A stretch of DNA of 64,000 nt, taken from Macrothele yani (lineage: Eukaryota; Arthropoda; Arachnida; Araneae; Macrothelidae). A program made the translations under genes and the position numbers. Below the pieces are notes generated by a model that was not told the origin of the DNA, made no database searches, and was given only the letters and a program-made list of their open reading frames with translations. The stretch covers positions 95,088,489 through 95,152,488 of the forward strand of contig CM077025.1 of NCBI GenBank assembly GCA_039090855.1, in the 5' to 3' direction. This document shows, piece by piece, positions 51,355 to 63,389 of the stretch. Positions within the stretch are counted from its first letter, which is position 1; each line of letters starts with the position of its first letter.

Positions 51355-52585
51355 TAACGGCAGATTGCTGCAATTTCTAGATTAAATCAAAAAAGTTATT
51401 TTCTACGTCATTCATGCACTAAAAAGTGTGCACCTCTTATTGCGCAAAACACATCGAAGCGATATTTAACTTCTGACCACGTGCTCTTTAAAACACTTTT
51501 ACTAACAGATGCAACTGCTGAAGTTATTCGACTCTACAGTTTTTCAACTCTTCACCCTCTTCACGTATACAATTAGCCCGTGACGTAGCCACATAGTAAA
51601 ACGTTAAGGGGAGTAACGTTTAGAATGCCAGGGCCTTGGAATAAGCTCATCACGTCCAATCCATCAGTCAGGGAACTCCGCGTTCAGATTGTTCCTCACA
51701 ATTTTATCCCAATGTGGTGGCGCACAATCTTGTTTCAAAATGATATTCACATGCACATGAGTAATCTGAGAGACCGCAATAACATGTCAAATTAAACTGA
51801 TTTTGTGGCTGTGGATTTAGAAATATTGAAAGGCCCCGTCACACGGTCATACATTGACCCACACCATAAATTCACATTTGGGCTGTCGCGGATGTGATCT
51901 ACAACATGATCTAAGTCAGAGGTGGCAAACCTTTTTGAGAGTGTGTGCCCCAACTAGCGATAATCTAAAATATTGTCTCGTCCGTCAATGGAACATTTAG
52001 GCAGCACATTCTCACTTGTTATTTATTCACTGTTCACTCACAAACGACAGAAGGAGAAAGCAAGCATAGCAAATCCAATTACAACTGTTTGCCACTATTA
52101 TTGCCCAACTACTGATGTGTAAAATGCATTTGCGAGGATTTCAAAAGGTGTCATACGACGTCACATGTTCTCTCAATCGCTCTGCTCGTGCCAAGCCCTA
52201 TCGAGATAGAGATCATGTCAAAACTTTTATTTGCTTTCGTTGGCGTTCGAAAGCAGCAGCGGGAAAACAGCAGTTTTCCGTTCCTTTCGGAGAGAGAAGT
52301 GACCAAAAGCGCTACCATGACCGTTGAATCATCCGCTCTTCGCTAATCAACAAATGTCCCTTGGAATTACGGGCAGGAAGAATATTTTCGCACTCAAATT
52401 AGAAAAATCCACCTAATCCTCATTTTCTCATTGTGTGACTGAAAAATTTATTTAGGAACATTTACCTCCAAAGGCGCAGCTCAAACAAATCCCCTTCCTC
52501 AGCCCTAACCGAAATTCTCTGAGATATCACCGACATTCAAAACTCGAAATGATCCCTTGACGACAACTACTTCATTTGGTAGTAA
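51355..52585. other. Unassigned sequence with possible hAT-like end at 51918
   Basis: No supported gene. CAGAGGTGGCAAACCTTTTT at 51918-51937 resembles the ends of non-autonomous hAT elements; the partner end was not located. The rest has no recognisable motif. Confidence 0.4.
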
Positions 52586-52592
52586 TATATAC

Positions 52593-53345
52593 ACTCAATG
52601 GACAAAACATTAGAGATACCTACTAATAGCTTGTTGGACCTCCTCCAGTGCGAAACGTACTGTACTCGCCGAGGTGTCGACTCCACTAGATGCCGGAAGG
52701 TTAGCGAGGTAATGTTAGCCATGACTTTTGCAACATTTTCCACAACTCCACCCGAGACGTCGGTCCATGTTTCGCTCAACGGCATCAGTCCCCCGAGAAA
52801 TAGTGGATCTGATATTCTGCTCCATGGCATCACAGAGAGCTTCCACGTGATTTAAATCCGGGCACCTTGGGGACACTGGATGGTTCCAAACTCAGATGAG
52901 TTTTCCTCAAGCAATGGTGGTTGAGGCTCAATGGGGCCGCGTATTGCCCCGGTGAGACAAACCATTGGCCGCAGGATACGCGAAGGCCGTTAAAATCGTG
53001 TAGGTGATCGGGAAGCACATGCTGGTAGCATCCAGAGGTTAATGACATACCCAGATACACCAAGGGACCTAATGTGTACCATGAGAAGGAACCCCAAACC
53101 ATCACAGAGCCACCACAGCCTTGAACAGAGACAACCTGGCATGACATGCAGTCGATGACACACCCGCACCTTCCCGTCATCTCGGTATACCTGAAAACGG
53201 GATTTATCTGACCACACGATGCAGAGGTCCATGTTTAGTGATCCCGGCACCAGGACAAGCTAAGGTCCGATGACAGGGAGTCAATTGTAGAACACGAGTA
53301 GGTCGTTGGCTTACGTAGCCCAAGGTATGCAGCATGTGTCGTACG
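52593..53345 (-). mobile_element. Tc1-like transposon, 5' part lost
   Basis: The left end 'cactcaatggacaaaacatt' (52593-52612) is the terminal repeat. The minus-strand transposase shows SDKSRFQVYRDDGKVRVCHR (first Asp region, about 53215-53155) and SRLWWLCDGLGFLLMVHIRS in one frame, with CGGSVMVWGSFSWYTLGPLV (53120-53061) in another. It is the same family as 15640-16830, with similar 'HIRSLGVSGYVIN' wording. The N-terminus is replaced by a SINE at 53372. Inactive. Confidence 0.75.
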
Positions 53346-53371
53346 TTGGCTTAAGTAACTGTTTTTGTTTT

Positions 53372-53595
53372 GTGTTGTATTTTTATTGGAGGTTTAACGA
53401 CCACCGTGATGAACTCAGTGGGCTTATAAACAGTCGCCTGTCCCTAATTTAGGGTCGCTAGTTCCAGGGAAGGGACAGAGCCAGTGCCGTAAAGCAAACA
53501 CAACATCCATGCTTCACCAGGATTCGAACCCGGACCCTTCTCAAACGAACGGTCATAAGCCAGAGCTTAGACCACTGCGCCCCAGGGGCGGCCTG
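53372..53595 (-). repeat. tRNA-derived SINE, second copy of the 10640 family
   Basis: The minus-strand head GCCGCCCCTGGGGCGCAGTGG...GGTCCGGGTTCGAATCCTG matches 10885-10803, and the body shares 'taaattagggacaggcgactg'. Tail near 53372 is T/A-rich on the plus strand. Confidence 0.82.
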
Positions 53596-53689
53596 CCTGT
53601 TTTATATTTCTCACTATATTTTCGTTCAGATATTTTTTTTAATAGGACATATATATCGCGCGATACATATATGTTCAGATAAAGACAGT

Positions 53690-54400
53690 TTGGAAAAACA
53701 ACTTTATTTTCTTAAACGTGTTGCAGTACAGCGAGGATGCAACTCTTCCATTATAGACAAGGCTCTAACAAAATTCAGGAAGCCGAAGTCTATCTCCACG
53801 TTAACTCCTGTGATGCGCCCATTGCGAGAGAATTTTGCCATTATTCCATTTTATCGTGATATTGCTTTCAAAATTTCAAAAGTTTTCAAAACTTTTAATT
53901 TTAAGGTAATTTTCAAACCCATAAACAAAATGAACTTTTTACGATCAAAGGACTATGTTGAAGACAAAAACCTGTGGTGAATTTATCAAATTCCATGTGA
54001 ATGTGGCGTTTCCTATATAGGACAGACCCCTAGAGGCTTGCGTTTCGATTGAAGGAGCACAAGACCTACATTCGGAACTGTGACCTAAAAAAGTCAGCGA
54101 TGGCAAAACGCCGTTACGAAAAGGACCATAAATTTCTCTTTGAAGAAGCAAAACTAATTGACAAGCCAGATTCAGCCACCAAACTTGATATTTTGGAAAC
54201 TTTCCATATATATCAGAAGATTTCACAACTTGTTAATAACACGGCATCTACCCCATTTCTATCAAGCGCGTGGAAGCATCTAACCAAAACACGTGACTGT
54301 AAACACCTTTTTGATATCATATACAATTTTAATATTTACGTGCCATTCGTCCTGATGAAGCTAGGTCAATACCCAGCGAAATCATGGTCGACTTGAAAAA
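53690..54400 (+). pseudogene. Penelope-like element fragment, GIY-YIG endonuclease region
   Basis: IYQIPCECGVSYIGQTPRGL (53979-54038) is the GIY-YIG core of the Cys-containing type, followed after a frame change by EHKTYIRNCDLKKSAMAKRR and DHKFLFEEAKLIDKP (54055-54160). The upstream frame 53690-53980 has PFYRDIAFKISKVFKTFNFK, the linker before the endonuclease. It is a different lineage from the Penelope copies at 30549 and 55366. The RT is missing. Confidence 0.75.
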
Positions 54401-55205
54401 TAAATATTTGTGACAAACCACGTTGCATTCTCTTAATACCTATAATCGTCACAAATCTGTAGTCTTTGAGATCGAGGACATATATGTATTTATGGAAAAA
54501 TCACTTAAAAATACGCAAATAGTAATACGACACTTATGCTGGAGCTCCGTTTACAACGAGTTTGATTCCGATTTGCGACTTTTGTCGAGTGCGTCACCGA
54601 AAATTTTGGTAATTAAAATTAGGGAGAAAAGGTGTAGGTTTCTTGCTCAGTGTCCGAGTTGGGATGTATTCGAATCCACAAGAAGACGTAGATGGTGTGC
54701 TTATCTTACAAATCAGGCTCTTCACGTTCCCAGGAACCAATGGCCCCAAACTGTTGACGGACGATTGTTGATAGAATTTGTGTTGTTCGTGTCGGTAGTA
54801 AGCCCCGCGAAACAGTGAAACAAGTAAAAAATTCGGGAGAGTACCCTGGTACTTATCATGCTATGCTATGCATTTTTCGCATTCTAAGATCTCAGTGGAC
54901 TACAAATAAGATGTGTCATTCGAGAGTATGCATTTATTTGCGTACAACATATTGCATTCATTTGCATCACTAACGACCACACCGACGCACAGTCCGGTAC
55001 ATAGGGTACTAAGTGGAATTAAATCACAAAAACAAACAATAAGGTTTACTAATTCCTGACATTGAGTGGTACTTAGGTAGGTGCATTAATGAATGCTATG
55101 GTCGTAAAAGTAATAAAATAAGATACGTGAGTCATAAACGTAAATATTTACAAAACTATGGCAGCCGCAATAGTATTTCGACTGTTTAGTTTTTCGAAAA
55201 CAATA
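54400..55205. other. Unassigned sequence
   Basis: The ORF at 54423-54818 has no motif I can name. No supported gene. It ends at a (TTA)n stretch. Confidence 0.35.
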
Positions 55206-55236
55206 TTTATTATTATTATTATTATTATTATTTTAT
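55206..55236. repeat. (ATT)n microsatellite
   Basis: About ten ATT trinucleotide units, pure. Confidence 0.9.
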
Positions 55237-55365
55237 ATTATTCAGATTTAGGCGAAATTAAGCTGTTTCCCCCGAAAATCTCTGTCTTATGTTTCCAATG
55301 GTAAAATTTCTTCACAAATTTTCTTCGGAATTAATGTATTCCCAAGGATGAACATTTAGCACATT

Positions 55366-57468
55366 ATAGCAAACAAATCTACACAAACTCCGTTTACTGG
55401 TGTGAAAGTATAATTAAAGAATAAATACAAGGGAAAATTGTATCTCCCGAGCTTTCGCTCTCCAACCGGGAGGCTTTCTAAAGGGTTGCAGACGTTACTA
55501 ACAAGTCCGGCGAGTATAATAAACAGATTTCGAAACACTGATGGTCAGGAACGTCGTATTTTGAAAATTTGATGCTCGAGGCACGAGGCGATACACTGGT
55601 TTCTTTCATGCGGGGAATCATCTCAGTATATTCCTCCACGCGGACGGAATATCAACAGATTGGGTATCGTTGCATGCGTAGGGATGCGTGGAGATTTCAA
55701 TACTCTCTCTGATCAGCGTACCTTTGTAGCCAGTATACGGCGCAATTATCTTTACTTTATCCCATAACGGGACTGCGTTTTTTTTGTGCTATTTCTTTAG
55801 ACAAGGCTGTTAAGGTCTTTCCCAATCTGATGTCTCTCATGTGCTCTTTAGTCCTTACAGCAATCGACCTTTTCGTCATTCCGATGTAAACTTTCGACGA
55901 ACCGCCTGGGTACATCAGAGGTATCATGTACACTCCTGCTTCCGATTTCCTGTCTGGGTTTCTGCACGTGTTTGCTACTGCTCTGTGTATGCTGTTCGGG
56001 GATCTGGTGCCGATGTGAAGCCCATGGCGTCTCATTAGACTTTTGAATGAGTAAGAGAAATTTGGGATATACGGCACAGATCCGGCGTAACGCAAATTAT
56101 CTCCTTTGGCCTTGGGGTTGTACGATACCTGGACTGAACTCTTTGTAGGATTTTTCTTAGATCATATTCGGGGAAACCAGCTGCAATGCCTTTATTAATT
56201 ATATCTGCTATCTCTTTTCTCCTTGTTTCTACGCTGGAACAGACGTTGAAAGCTCTTACAAAATATGTTCTAAATGCTGCCATTTTATATGAATTCGGAG
56301 ATACAGACTTAGGTGCGATAAAGTTGGGAACTGTTATTGGTTTGTAGTAAACCGCCGTGTCAAGTCGGCCATTCCGATTTTTATGCAACATAACATCTAG
56401 GATAACATCTAATGGTAGTTTTCCTTCAGTTTCCCTTTCTAGGGTGAATTTGATTGATGGATGCAATGTATTGATTTGTCCCCAGAATTCTTGAAGGTCT
56501 GCGTCAGAATACTGCCATATGAAAAATATGTCGTCGACATACCTGAACCATATATGTGGTTTTTTGACAGTGCAGGAGAAAATTCTCTCTTCCAGTGGGC
56601 GTAATATTGCTTCTGCTAATATGCTTGACAGCGGTGAACCCATAGGAGCACCTCTGGTCTGTTTGTATATATTTCCTTGGTAACGAAAGAAATTGTTGTT
56701 CACAGTCAGGTTTAGGGCTCTTCTTATATCTTGCACCGCTTCTGGGGGAAATTCATCATCCCTGGATAGCCATATCTCGAGATTGTCACAGGCCTCCTCT
56801 ACCGGTATTGACGGGTATAAGGACGTTATGTCGAGGCTTGCTAATATGTCGTGCTCGTTCAAGACTACGCCTCTAATCCTACTTATAAAGTCTTGTGTTG
56901 AACTAAGGGCGTGTTGAGAGGGCGGAAGGTATTTCTTGAGGAAAACGTATAACTCTTTCTCAAGGTGATATGTGGGAGCTCTAATTTTAGAGACAATGGG
57001 TCTCACTTTGTGCCCAGGTTTGTGGTGCTTAAGCCGACCAAACAGTGGTGGTATCGATGGTCCCGGTGGGGTGACGGTTGCTTTCTTGATGCTTTCTGGC
57101 AAGCTAGCCCACTTTTTCATCCCTTGTACTTTGGATACCAGGGTATTAGTCGGGTCGGTAGCAACTCTGGTCGATGCCATCTCGGTGATAAACTCCTTCA
57201 GCTCGTTATCATAATCTTTCCCATTCATTATGGCAATCTGGTTCGATTTATCAGTGAGTGTTATTGCCAGATCCTCCCTCTTTTGCAAGTTCTTTATGAC
57301 TGACCATGCTCGGGCGTCATGTTTTACTGCTGTGGCTAAACTTCTCTTCAGGTTTTCGGCTGCTAAGTGCCTCACTGGGTCCTGTTCGGAAGAGGGTAGT
57401 CTTTCAATGGCTGATTCCAGGTGCGGGATGATTTCCTTGATGTTGAGTTTCGCTCTGGGGCAACAAGT
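55366..57468 (-). mobile_element. Penelope-like element with 12-bp target duplication
   Basis: 2,103 bp flanked by ATTTAGCACATT (55354-55365, 57469-57480). The minus-strand coding region has one frameshift. The 5' side ends inside the coding region, so this is a 5'-truncated but otherwise complete insertion. 3' untranslated sequence at 55366-55755. Confidence 0.93.
55757..57468 (-). pseudogene. Penelope reverse transcriptase / GIY-YIG endonuclease (one frameshift)
   Basis: RT part 57468-56035: DLAITLTDKSNQIAIMNGKD, PPGPSIPPLFGRLKHHKPGH, ILASLDITSLYPSIPVEEAC (motif A Asp), QTRGAPMGSPLSSILAEAIL, and catalytic WFRYVDDIFFIWQ. After a 1-nt frameshift near 56100 the GIY-YIG part is open (56095-55757): GVYMIPLMYPGGSSKVYIGM, TKRSIAVRTKEHMRDIRLGK, with catalytic-type Arg and Glu-His. 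The N-terminus is truncated; the first codons of the open frame lie in the flank. The best-preserved RT besides the Gypsy one. Confidence 0.92.
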
Positions 57469-57819
57469 ATTTAGCACATTGTTAAAACTAACTTTAAGTT
57501 ACAGCATGAGATACTTAATACTTGCTAAAACATAACCATAATTATATTAAAAATCAATCATTTTTCCTTGAGTAGTGTTCAGACCTGTTAATAGATGGCG
57601 CGACCTGTACATTGATGACGTCAGTAGACAAACAGTTGCTGGATTGCTTAGTTATGGTAATGTTTTAGAAAGTATTAAGTATCCCATGCTATAACTTAAA
57701 GTTAGTTTTATCGATATGCAAAATTTCGTCCTCGGGAATACATTAAATGCGAAGAAAATATGTACAGACATTTTATCATTGGAAACACAAGCAGAGAATT
57801 TAGATGGAACTACCTTAAG

Positions 57820-58420
57820 AAACGACCCTGACACCGATGAGATGTTTTGTAGCTACGAAAGTCCACCTGCGCATGGCCAAGCTAATATCTGACGTCAACA
57901 AAGAAACAAAATCTGAATCTCAAGTGTGTTAGTATGAGAGATTGGTAGATTTTGGTTTAGAATATATACAGGTTACATACACTCCATCGTGTTATACATC
58001 TTTTTGAAGCTCTCACTGATAGCAGGTAAACCCCACCCCACGCATGGGGCCGAAAGGAAGCCAAATTCAGCTACGACGCACAGGTTTTGAGATATTTGAG
58101 AAAATCAACCAAAATGGTTCACTGACTGCAGCATCAAAATGCATTTTTTGCAATGGCTTTTATCACATTTAGCATCGGTTTCTCGAAATTTGCGCAGATT
58201 GCAAAGAAATATTGTTACGAGTATGTAAAACGCGATGAAATAATGCTCGGCGATAGTTTAGTACAAAAAAATACAGGTAGGCTGAGTTCTGATTGAGCCG
58301 TCAATTTGGAACGTAGGACTTGCGGATCGGAGAGTTGAACTGAGCGAGTTCGAGATGGGCGGTTTATGGGTTTGATCGGTGTATTGAATTTTTGTTTGGC
58401 GACGGCTGCTTTCAGGCGTT
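57820..58420. other. Unassigned sequence
   Basis: No recognised gene or element between the fold-back MITE and the SINE at 58430. Confidence 0.35.
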
Positions 58421-58429
58421 TTAGATACT

Positions 58430-58600
58430 CTCTAGTTCATCAACATCAAACAAAGATCTTCGCTCTTTCCACGTTTATAAGTGAGTCACGGAAAAATTCT
58501 CATTGGACGCCACCGGGAGTCGAACCCAGGTCTTCTAGTTACGCGCCGGATATGCTTCCACTACACCACAGCGGCCTCGAATTCCTCCAGACTCACACAC
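58430..58600 (-). repeat. tRNA-derived SINE with shared body
   Basis: The minus-strand head GGCCGCTGTGGTGTAGTGGAAG...ACCTGGGTTCGACTCCCGG (58577-58508) has strong box A- and box B-like sequences. Next to it 'cgctctttccacgttt' (58459-58474) is the same body motif as in the 12553-13995 SINEs (minus strand 'cgtggaaagagcg'). Hence a related family with a different tRNA-like head. Confidence 0.7.
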
Positions 58601-59090
58601 GCTAACTGCCAAGCCAATTTGGCAGGTTGCTTCTTGGAGCCCCGCACAATGCTGGGGATTCACCAAAGATGTTGTTCGTTGGGCTGCAATCTTTTTGGGC
58701 TTCTTACATTCCTCATCACTTGCTCTCGCTTCTCGTTTTGATTTTCTCCACTTTTTGCTTGCTTTCATTCTTTCGATTCCGCGGCATTGTCGAAAACGTT
58801 AACCCGTTCACACGAAAACATGTTTTTTAATTTTTAGTTTAAACCACTGCAATATATACTTTATATATTTGAATAGATCACGTACAGAGTTGTAAAACGA
58901 TACCGCGCACAGTGTTTAGCACGCACGGTTGTCCAGATAAACTGCGATATTGTCAAGAGTGTTCACCGGTTCACAAGAGAACAATTTTTAAAATGTTCAT
59001 TTCAAACCACTGCGAAATGTTCTTCATATATTTAAATAGATCTCGTCGAGAGCTCTGAAACGATACCACGCACAGTCGTGTTGTGATCAC
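58600..59090. other. Unassigned sequence with weak internal repeat
   Basis: 'aaccactgcaatatatactttatatatttgaatagatc' (58842-58879) and 'aaccactgcgaaatgttcttcatatatttaaatagatc' (59005-59042) are two copies of one block about 163 bp apart. No gene seen. Confidence 0.5.
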
Positions 59091-59093
59091 GGC

Positions 59094-61850
59094 AGTGGCG
59101 GCTTTTCAGGTGAAGTAGGTGAAGTGCCTTTTCACCTATTTTGCTTAAAATAAAGTTTTATTCAGTAATTTGTATAATATATTATTTTTTGTCTCTATTG
59201 TGTTACAAAATACTCAAAATTTTGATTAGATATCAATTCACATAGCGTGTTCTAGACGGAAAACAAGTTCTCATACGCAAAACAGTGCAAGTGAAGAGCC
59301 GAAATGAAAACCCTTGGAAGTCTGCAGCTTTCGACCGAGTTGCTATGGTAACCGTGACTTCAACCTCCCCTGTCTGGCGCGCAAGTAAAGTGTTTTATCT
59401 TTCGGCGCCGAAGCTCTGCAGATGGAATCGTGACCTTCGAAGGAGATCACGGTGAAACGGGATGTTTTACCCAGGGTATCTTGCAGTGTTGTGGTACATG
59501 CTTTCCGAAAGAGATTTCTTTTTTCGTGCTTTGTGATTATTTGTCAAACAGTTTAGCTGTTACTGTAGTTTCGTGTACAGTTTAACAGTTAGTGACAGTT
59601 TTAATTAAAGTATGTATCCTGTGAACGACATTGTTTGTAATTTATTACAAACTCCATTTAATCGGTGGAAAGATGAAGATAAAAGTTACATTTTACTTCA
59701 AGGACGACCGACGGATTCACTGAAAATTGTTGCCAAAAAAGAAATCAAGAAGAGCGGTAAATCTTACATTATTAATTTTAAAAATTGTTGGTTTACTAAA
59801 TATAAATGGCTTTGTAGTACTTCCGTGTTACAAAAATTATTTTGTTGGCCCTGCTTACTTTTTAGTAATTAACATTCGGCGTGGAATAAAGATGGATTCT
59901 CAGATTTATTAAATATAACACGCTCACTTCATAAACATGGTGATTCTAGCGAACCCCTGAAATGAAAGTTAATGCTAAGGAATTTTGAAAAAATCAGAAC
60001 ACCATTGCCGATGCCCTGAGGGAGAATGCTAGGCTTTTGAAAATGTATTCCAACGAAAATGTTCGTTTAAATAGACTTTTCCTGCAGACAGTGATTGAAG
60101 CAGTATTATATTTGAGCAAACAATAAGTAGCATTCCGTGGCCATGACGAAAGCATGGACTCGATAAATCGTGGAAATTTCAAGGAAGTACTTTCATTGTT
60201 GATGTCAAGAAGTCCTTTAGAAATTCAAAATCAATACGAAAAGATAAAAATGTCTTCACAGGTGACTCAAAAACTATTCAAAATGAATTAATTGAATATA
60301 TTTCTGAATATATAAACTATCGCGCTAAACATGAAATAAATGAAGTTCAATGTTTTTCTATTCAAGTAGATGACACCACAGACATAAATCAGACTTCTCA
60401 GTGCTCTTTAATAATAAGATTTGTTGATTCGGAAAGTGTATTGGCTGAGCGATTTTTGGGTTTCCACGACGTGAAATGAGATCGAACGTCAGAAGCTTTA
60501 TACAAAATGCTAGATAAAATTTTGGAACAATTCGATTATCAACACAAATTATAATAGTACAATGTTACGATGGGGCAAGTGTAATGTCTGGACACTTGAA
60601 TGGGCTCCAGAAAAAAATCAAGGATAAAGCTTCACAAGCTGTTTTTGTTCATTGCTTAGCACATCGTTTGAACCTTGTATTACAGCAGAGTTTTTCTAAA
60701 ATTTCAAAGTGTCTTATATATTTTACGCAAGCCTCACTGGAATTCCTTCGTTTTTTCACCACTCAGTGAAGCGATCTTATACACTCAAATCTACAACCGC
60801 AAGACGCATACCAACCACAGCAGAAACTCGATGGTCCTCCACTTCGAAGTTAATAAGTATAATTGTTGAAGATTGGGATAAATTGAAGGTAGTATTCGAA
60901 TTTCTGACAAATAGTGAGCAATCAGACAAAAAATCGATTCAACTTGCCAAGGGATTTTCAAACGATATGAACACTTTTGAATTAACATTTTTTGCAATAG
61001 TATTTAATGAAATTTCTGGCCCCACCGATCTATTATTCGAAATTTTGCAGAAAAAATCACTAGACATAAAGTACTGTGTAACTCAAATTAAAAAAAAAAT
61101 CGTGAAATTTTGAGTCATAAAAGGAACGATGAAGTATTTGAAACACTGTTTGGAAAAGCTAGCAAATTCACAGAAATAAGCAGATCTAAAAGGGGAATAT
61201 GCTGCTCTTACACATGAAACAAGTTTTCAAAATTATAAATAATTGTATTTTGAAATTTTAGACCACATTCTTATGGAAATGGACATAAGATTTCAAGACC
61301 GTGCAAAACTTCAATTTGTTTGTCTTGCTGACACAACCAAATTCGAACAATTTAATTCACTCACGCTTTTGAAAATCTACAACATTTTTACGGAAAAAAT
61401 ATTTACTAAACTCCAGCGCCTTAAAAATGAACTGAGTCTTGCATATGCCAACGAAAAATTAAGGAATATATCGACTCAAGAACTTCTTCGAGTGCTTCAT
61501 GAAGATAAAGACATTTTTGCAGGAGCTTATAAATTGGTTGCCCTCATTTAAACCATTCCATCTGCTACTGTGTCAGTGGAAAGAAGTTTTTCTTGCCTTA
61601 AAAGAATACAAACTTACTCAAGAAACACTATTTCTCAAGATAGACTTGCTTCTTCGGCAAATATTTCTATTCAGAAAGATATTTTATTGATGCTCACGAA
61701 GAAACAACCATTCTATGACAACATAATCGACAAATTTGCAGCTTTAAAAGAAAGAATTGATCTAATATACAAAAAATAGGTCAGTCCTCATATAGTGATT
61801 TTCATTGAAGACAGTAGATATCTTTTCATATTGCTCTTGTAGCTATTCAC
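59094..61850 (+). mobile_element. hAT-type DNA transposon, 3' end lost
   Basis: CAGTGGCGGCTTTTCAGGTG at 59094 is a typical hAT start. The transposase remnant ends at 61779. The 3' terminus should be an inverted copy of the start; 'attcacctattttt' (61844-61857) looks like its inner part and is then cut off by the DR1-like repeat at 61856. No 8-bp duplication could be assigned. Confidence 0.75.
59612..61779 (+). pseudogene. hAT transposase (ZMYM1-like), degenerate
   Basis: N-terminal TTF-type zinc finger: WFTKYKWLCSTSVLQKLFCW...PCLLFSN (59788-59871). Middle: CFSIQVDDTTDINQTSQCSL-type block (60351-60410, first Asp region), VMSGHLNGLQKKIKDKASQA and VFVHCLAHRLNLVLQQSFSK (60575-60703, 'CxxH' region). 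C-terminal dimerisation domain: SVERSFSCLKRIQTYSRNTI and SQDRLASSANISIQKD (61570-61680). Many frameshifts and stops. Inactive. Confidence 0.85.
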
Positions 61851-61855
61851 CTATT

Positions 61856-62880
61856 TTTACGCTTTCCAACCATAGGTTGAAGAAGCGTATATGCTCCAGC
61901 TTTTTCCGTCTGTCTGTCCGTCCGTCTGTCTGTCGGCACGATATCTCACGTAAAAATGGTTCGATTTCTATGAAATTTTATTATGTGGTAGGGGACCACC
62001 AGGGGACGAATCCTGTTGAAAATGGGTGAAGTGAGGTCAAAGGTCACGCCATAAGAGCGGGATCCATTTCATTGCCTTTATGCGTCATAACATGCGTAAA
62101 TATGGTTCGATTTCGATGAAATTTTAGTTTTTGGTAAGGAACCACCTGGGGACGAACCCTATTGAAAATGGGCGAAATGGGGTCAAAGGTCAGGGCATAA
62201 AGGTGGAATCCATTCTATTGCCTTTATGCGTCATATTGAATGAAATTTTAGTATGTGGTAGGGAACCACCTGGGCACGAACCGTATTGAAAATGGGCGAA
62301 ATGGGGTCAAAGGTCAGGCAGGACATATGAGCGGGATTTGTTCCATTGCCCTTATGCGTCATAACTTGCGTAAAAATGGGTCGATTTCGATGAAATTTTA
62401 GTATGTGGTAGGGAGCCACTGGGGACGAACCCTATTGAAAATAGGCGAAATGGAGTCAAAGGTCAGGACACCGGAGTGGTATCCATTCCATTGGCCTTGT
62501 GCATCATAACTTACCAAAAACTGTTTCGATTGCGACAAAACATTATCATGTTGTTCCGGAGGTATATTGAACCGGTTCTGTTGAATATCAACGAAATGGG
62601 GTAAAAGGTCATTGCACAAAAGCAAGATTTATTCCACAGCCATTATTCTTATAACTTGTGTAAAACTGCTTCTATTGCGACAAAACTTTAGTATGTTATT
62701 CTTGAGGTGTACTGAACCGGTTCTGTGGAATATCATCGAAATGGGGTCAAAGGTCAGGACACAGCAGCGAGATTTATTCCACAGCCATTATCTTCATAAC
62801 TTAAGTAATAATTTCTGGTATGTTGGAAAGCGTATCATAATAAATGCATTGCATGATTTTACTAACTTGTTGATATAGTT
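61856..62880 (+). repeat. DR1-like modular repeat, longest copy
   Basis: Head hairpin ACGCTTTCCAACC...GGTTGAAGAAGCGT (61859-61888), a TCTGTCCGTCCGTCTGTCTG tract, then six modules of about 110-165 bp with GGTCAAAGGTCA-like cores near 62034, 62191, 62303, 62453, 62602 and 62739. It ends with 'aatgcattgcatgattttactaacttgttgat', identical in order to 8700-8735. Non-coding. It truncates the hAT element. Confidence 0.8.
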
Positions 62881-63385
62881 TTTGATCAAATATTACCATA
62901 TAAATACAAATTGTATCGCCATTTCTATAGAGCACGTTGCATGTGGGAGAAACGTGTTGCTAAATTATCATCATCTAGAACCGGATTAAGGGCAGGAGGG
63001 GTTAATTGGCTATAGGATACGGGCCCACCATGAAAAAAGAACACCTTTATTTTTCATTTTAAAGGTTTGTAGAGTAATATTTACCTGCAAGTTCGATGCT
63101 GTGAACAGAAGCTGCGGCAGGCCTAACGCAACGATGAGGCGGCGACGTCAAGCTTGAAACGATGTTCTTGTTCTGGTGACCATTTTGCTGGCGGAATATG
63201 ATGAACAAGAGGAACGGGGAATGTTCTTGCCAGGGAAGCTTTCCATTTTCTAGTGCCATGCTACAGAAAATAGCTCATAATTTCTGTTTCAGTTTACCAC
63301 ATCAGAATCTGACAATTTCTTCGTTTTTTCGCGTAGAATTGTTTGATGCGCAACGTAGGAACTGATTTCTTCTTGGAGTTTTTCT
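62881..63385. other. Unassigned sequence
   Basis: No supported gene; the small ORFs here have no motif. Confidence 0.35.
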
Positions 63386-63389
63386 TTTT

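Larger units (their letters stand above)
55262..57814. mobile_element. 438-bp TTAA fold-back MITE, copy 2, interrupted by Penelope
   Basis: TTAA at 55258-55261 and 57815-57818. Left arm 55262-55365, right part 57481-57814. Removing the Penelope element and one 12-bp duplication (55366-57480) leaves 438 bp, exactly the size of copy 1 at 8961-9398. The TGACGTCA palindrome is conserved at 57617-57624. Arms are diverged from copy 1 but collinear. Confidence 0.85.

Noticed and set aside
54423..54818. 131-codon ORF as a gene
   Set aside because: No motif recognised, adjacent to transposon debris; insufficient support.
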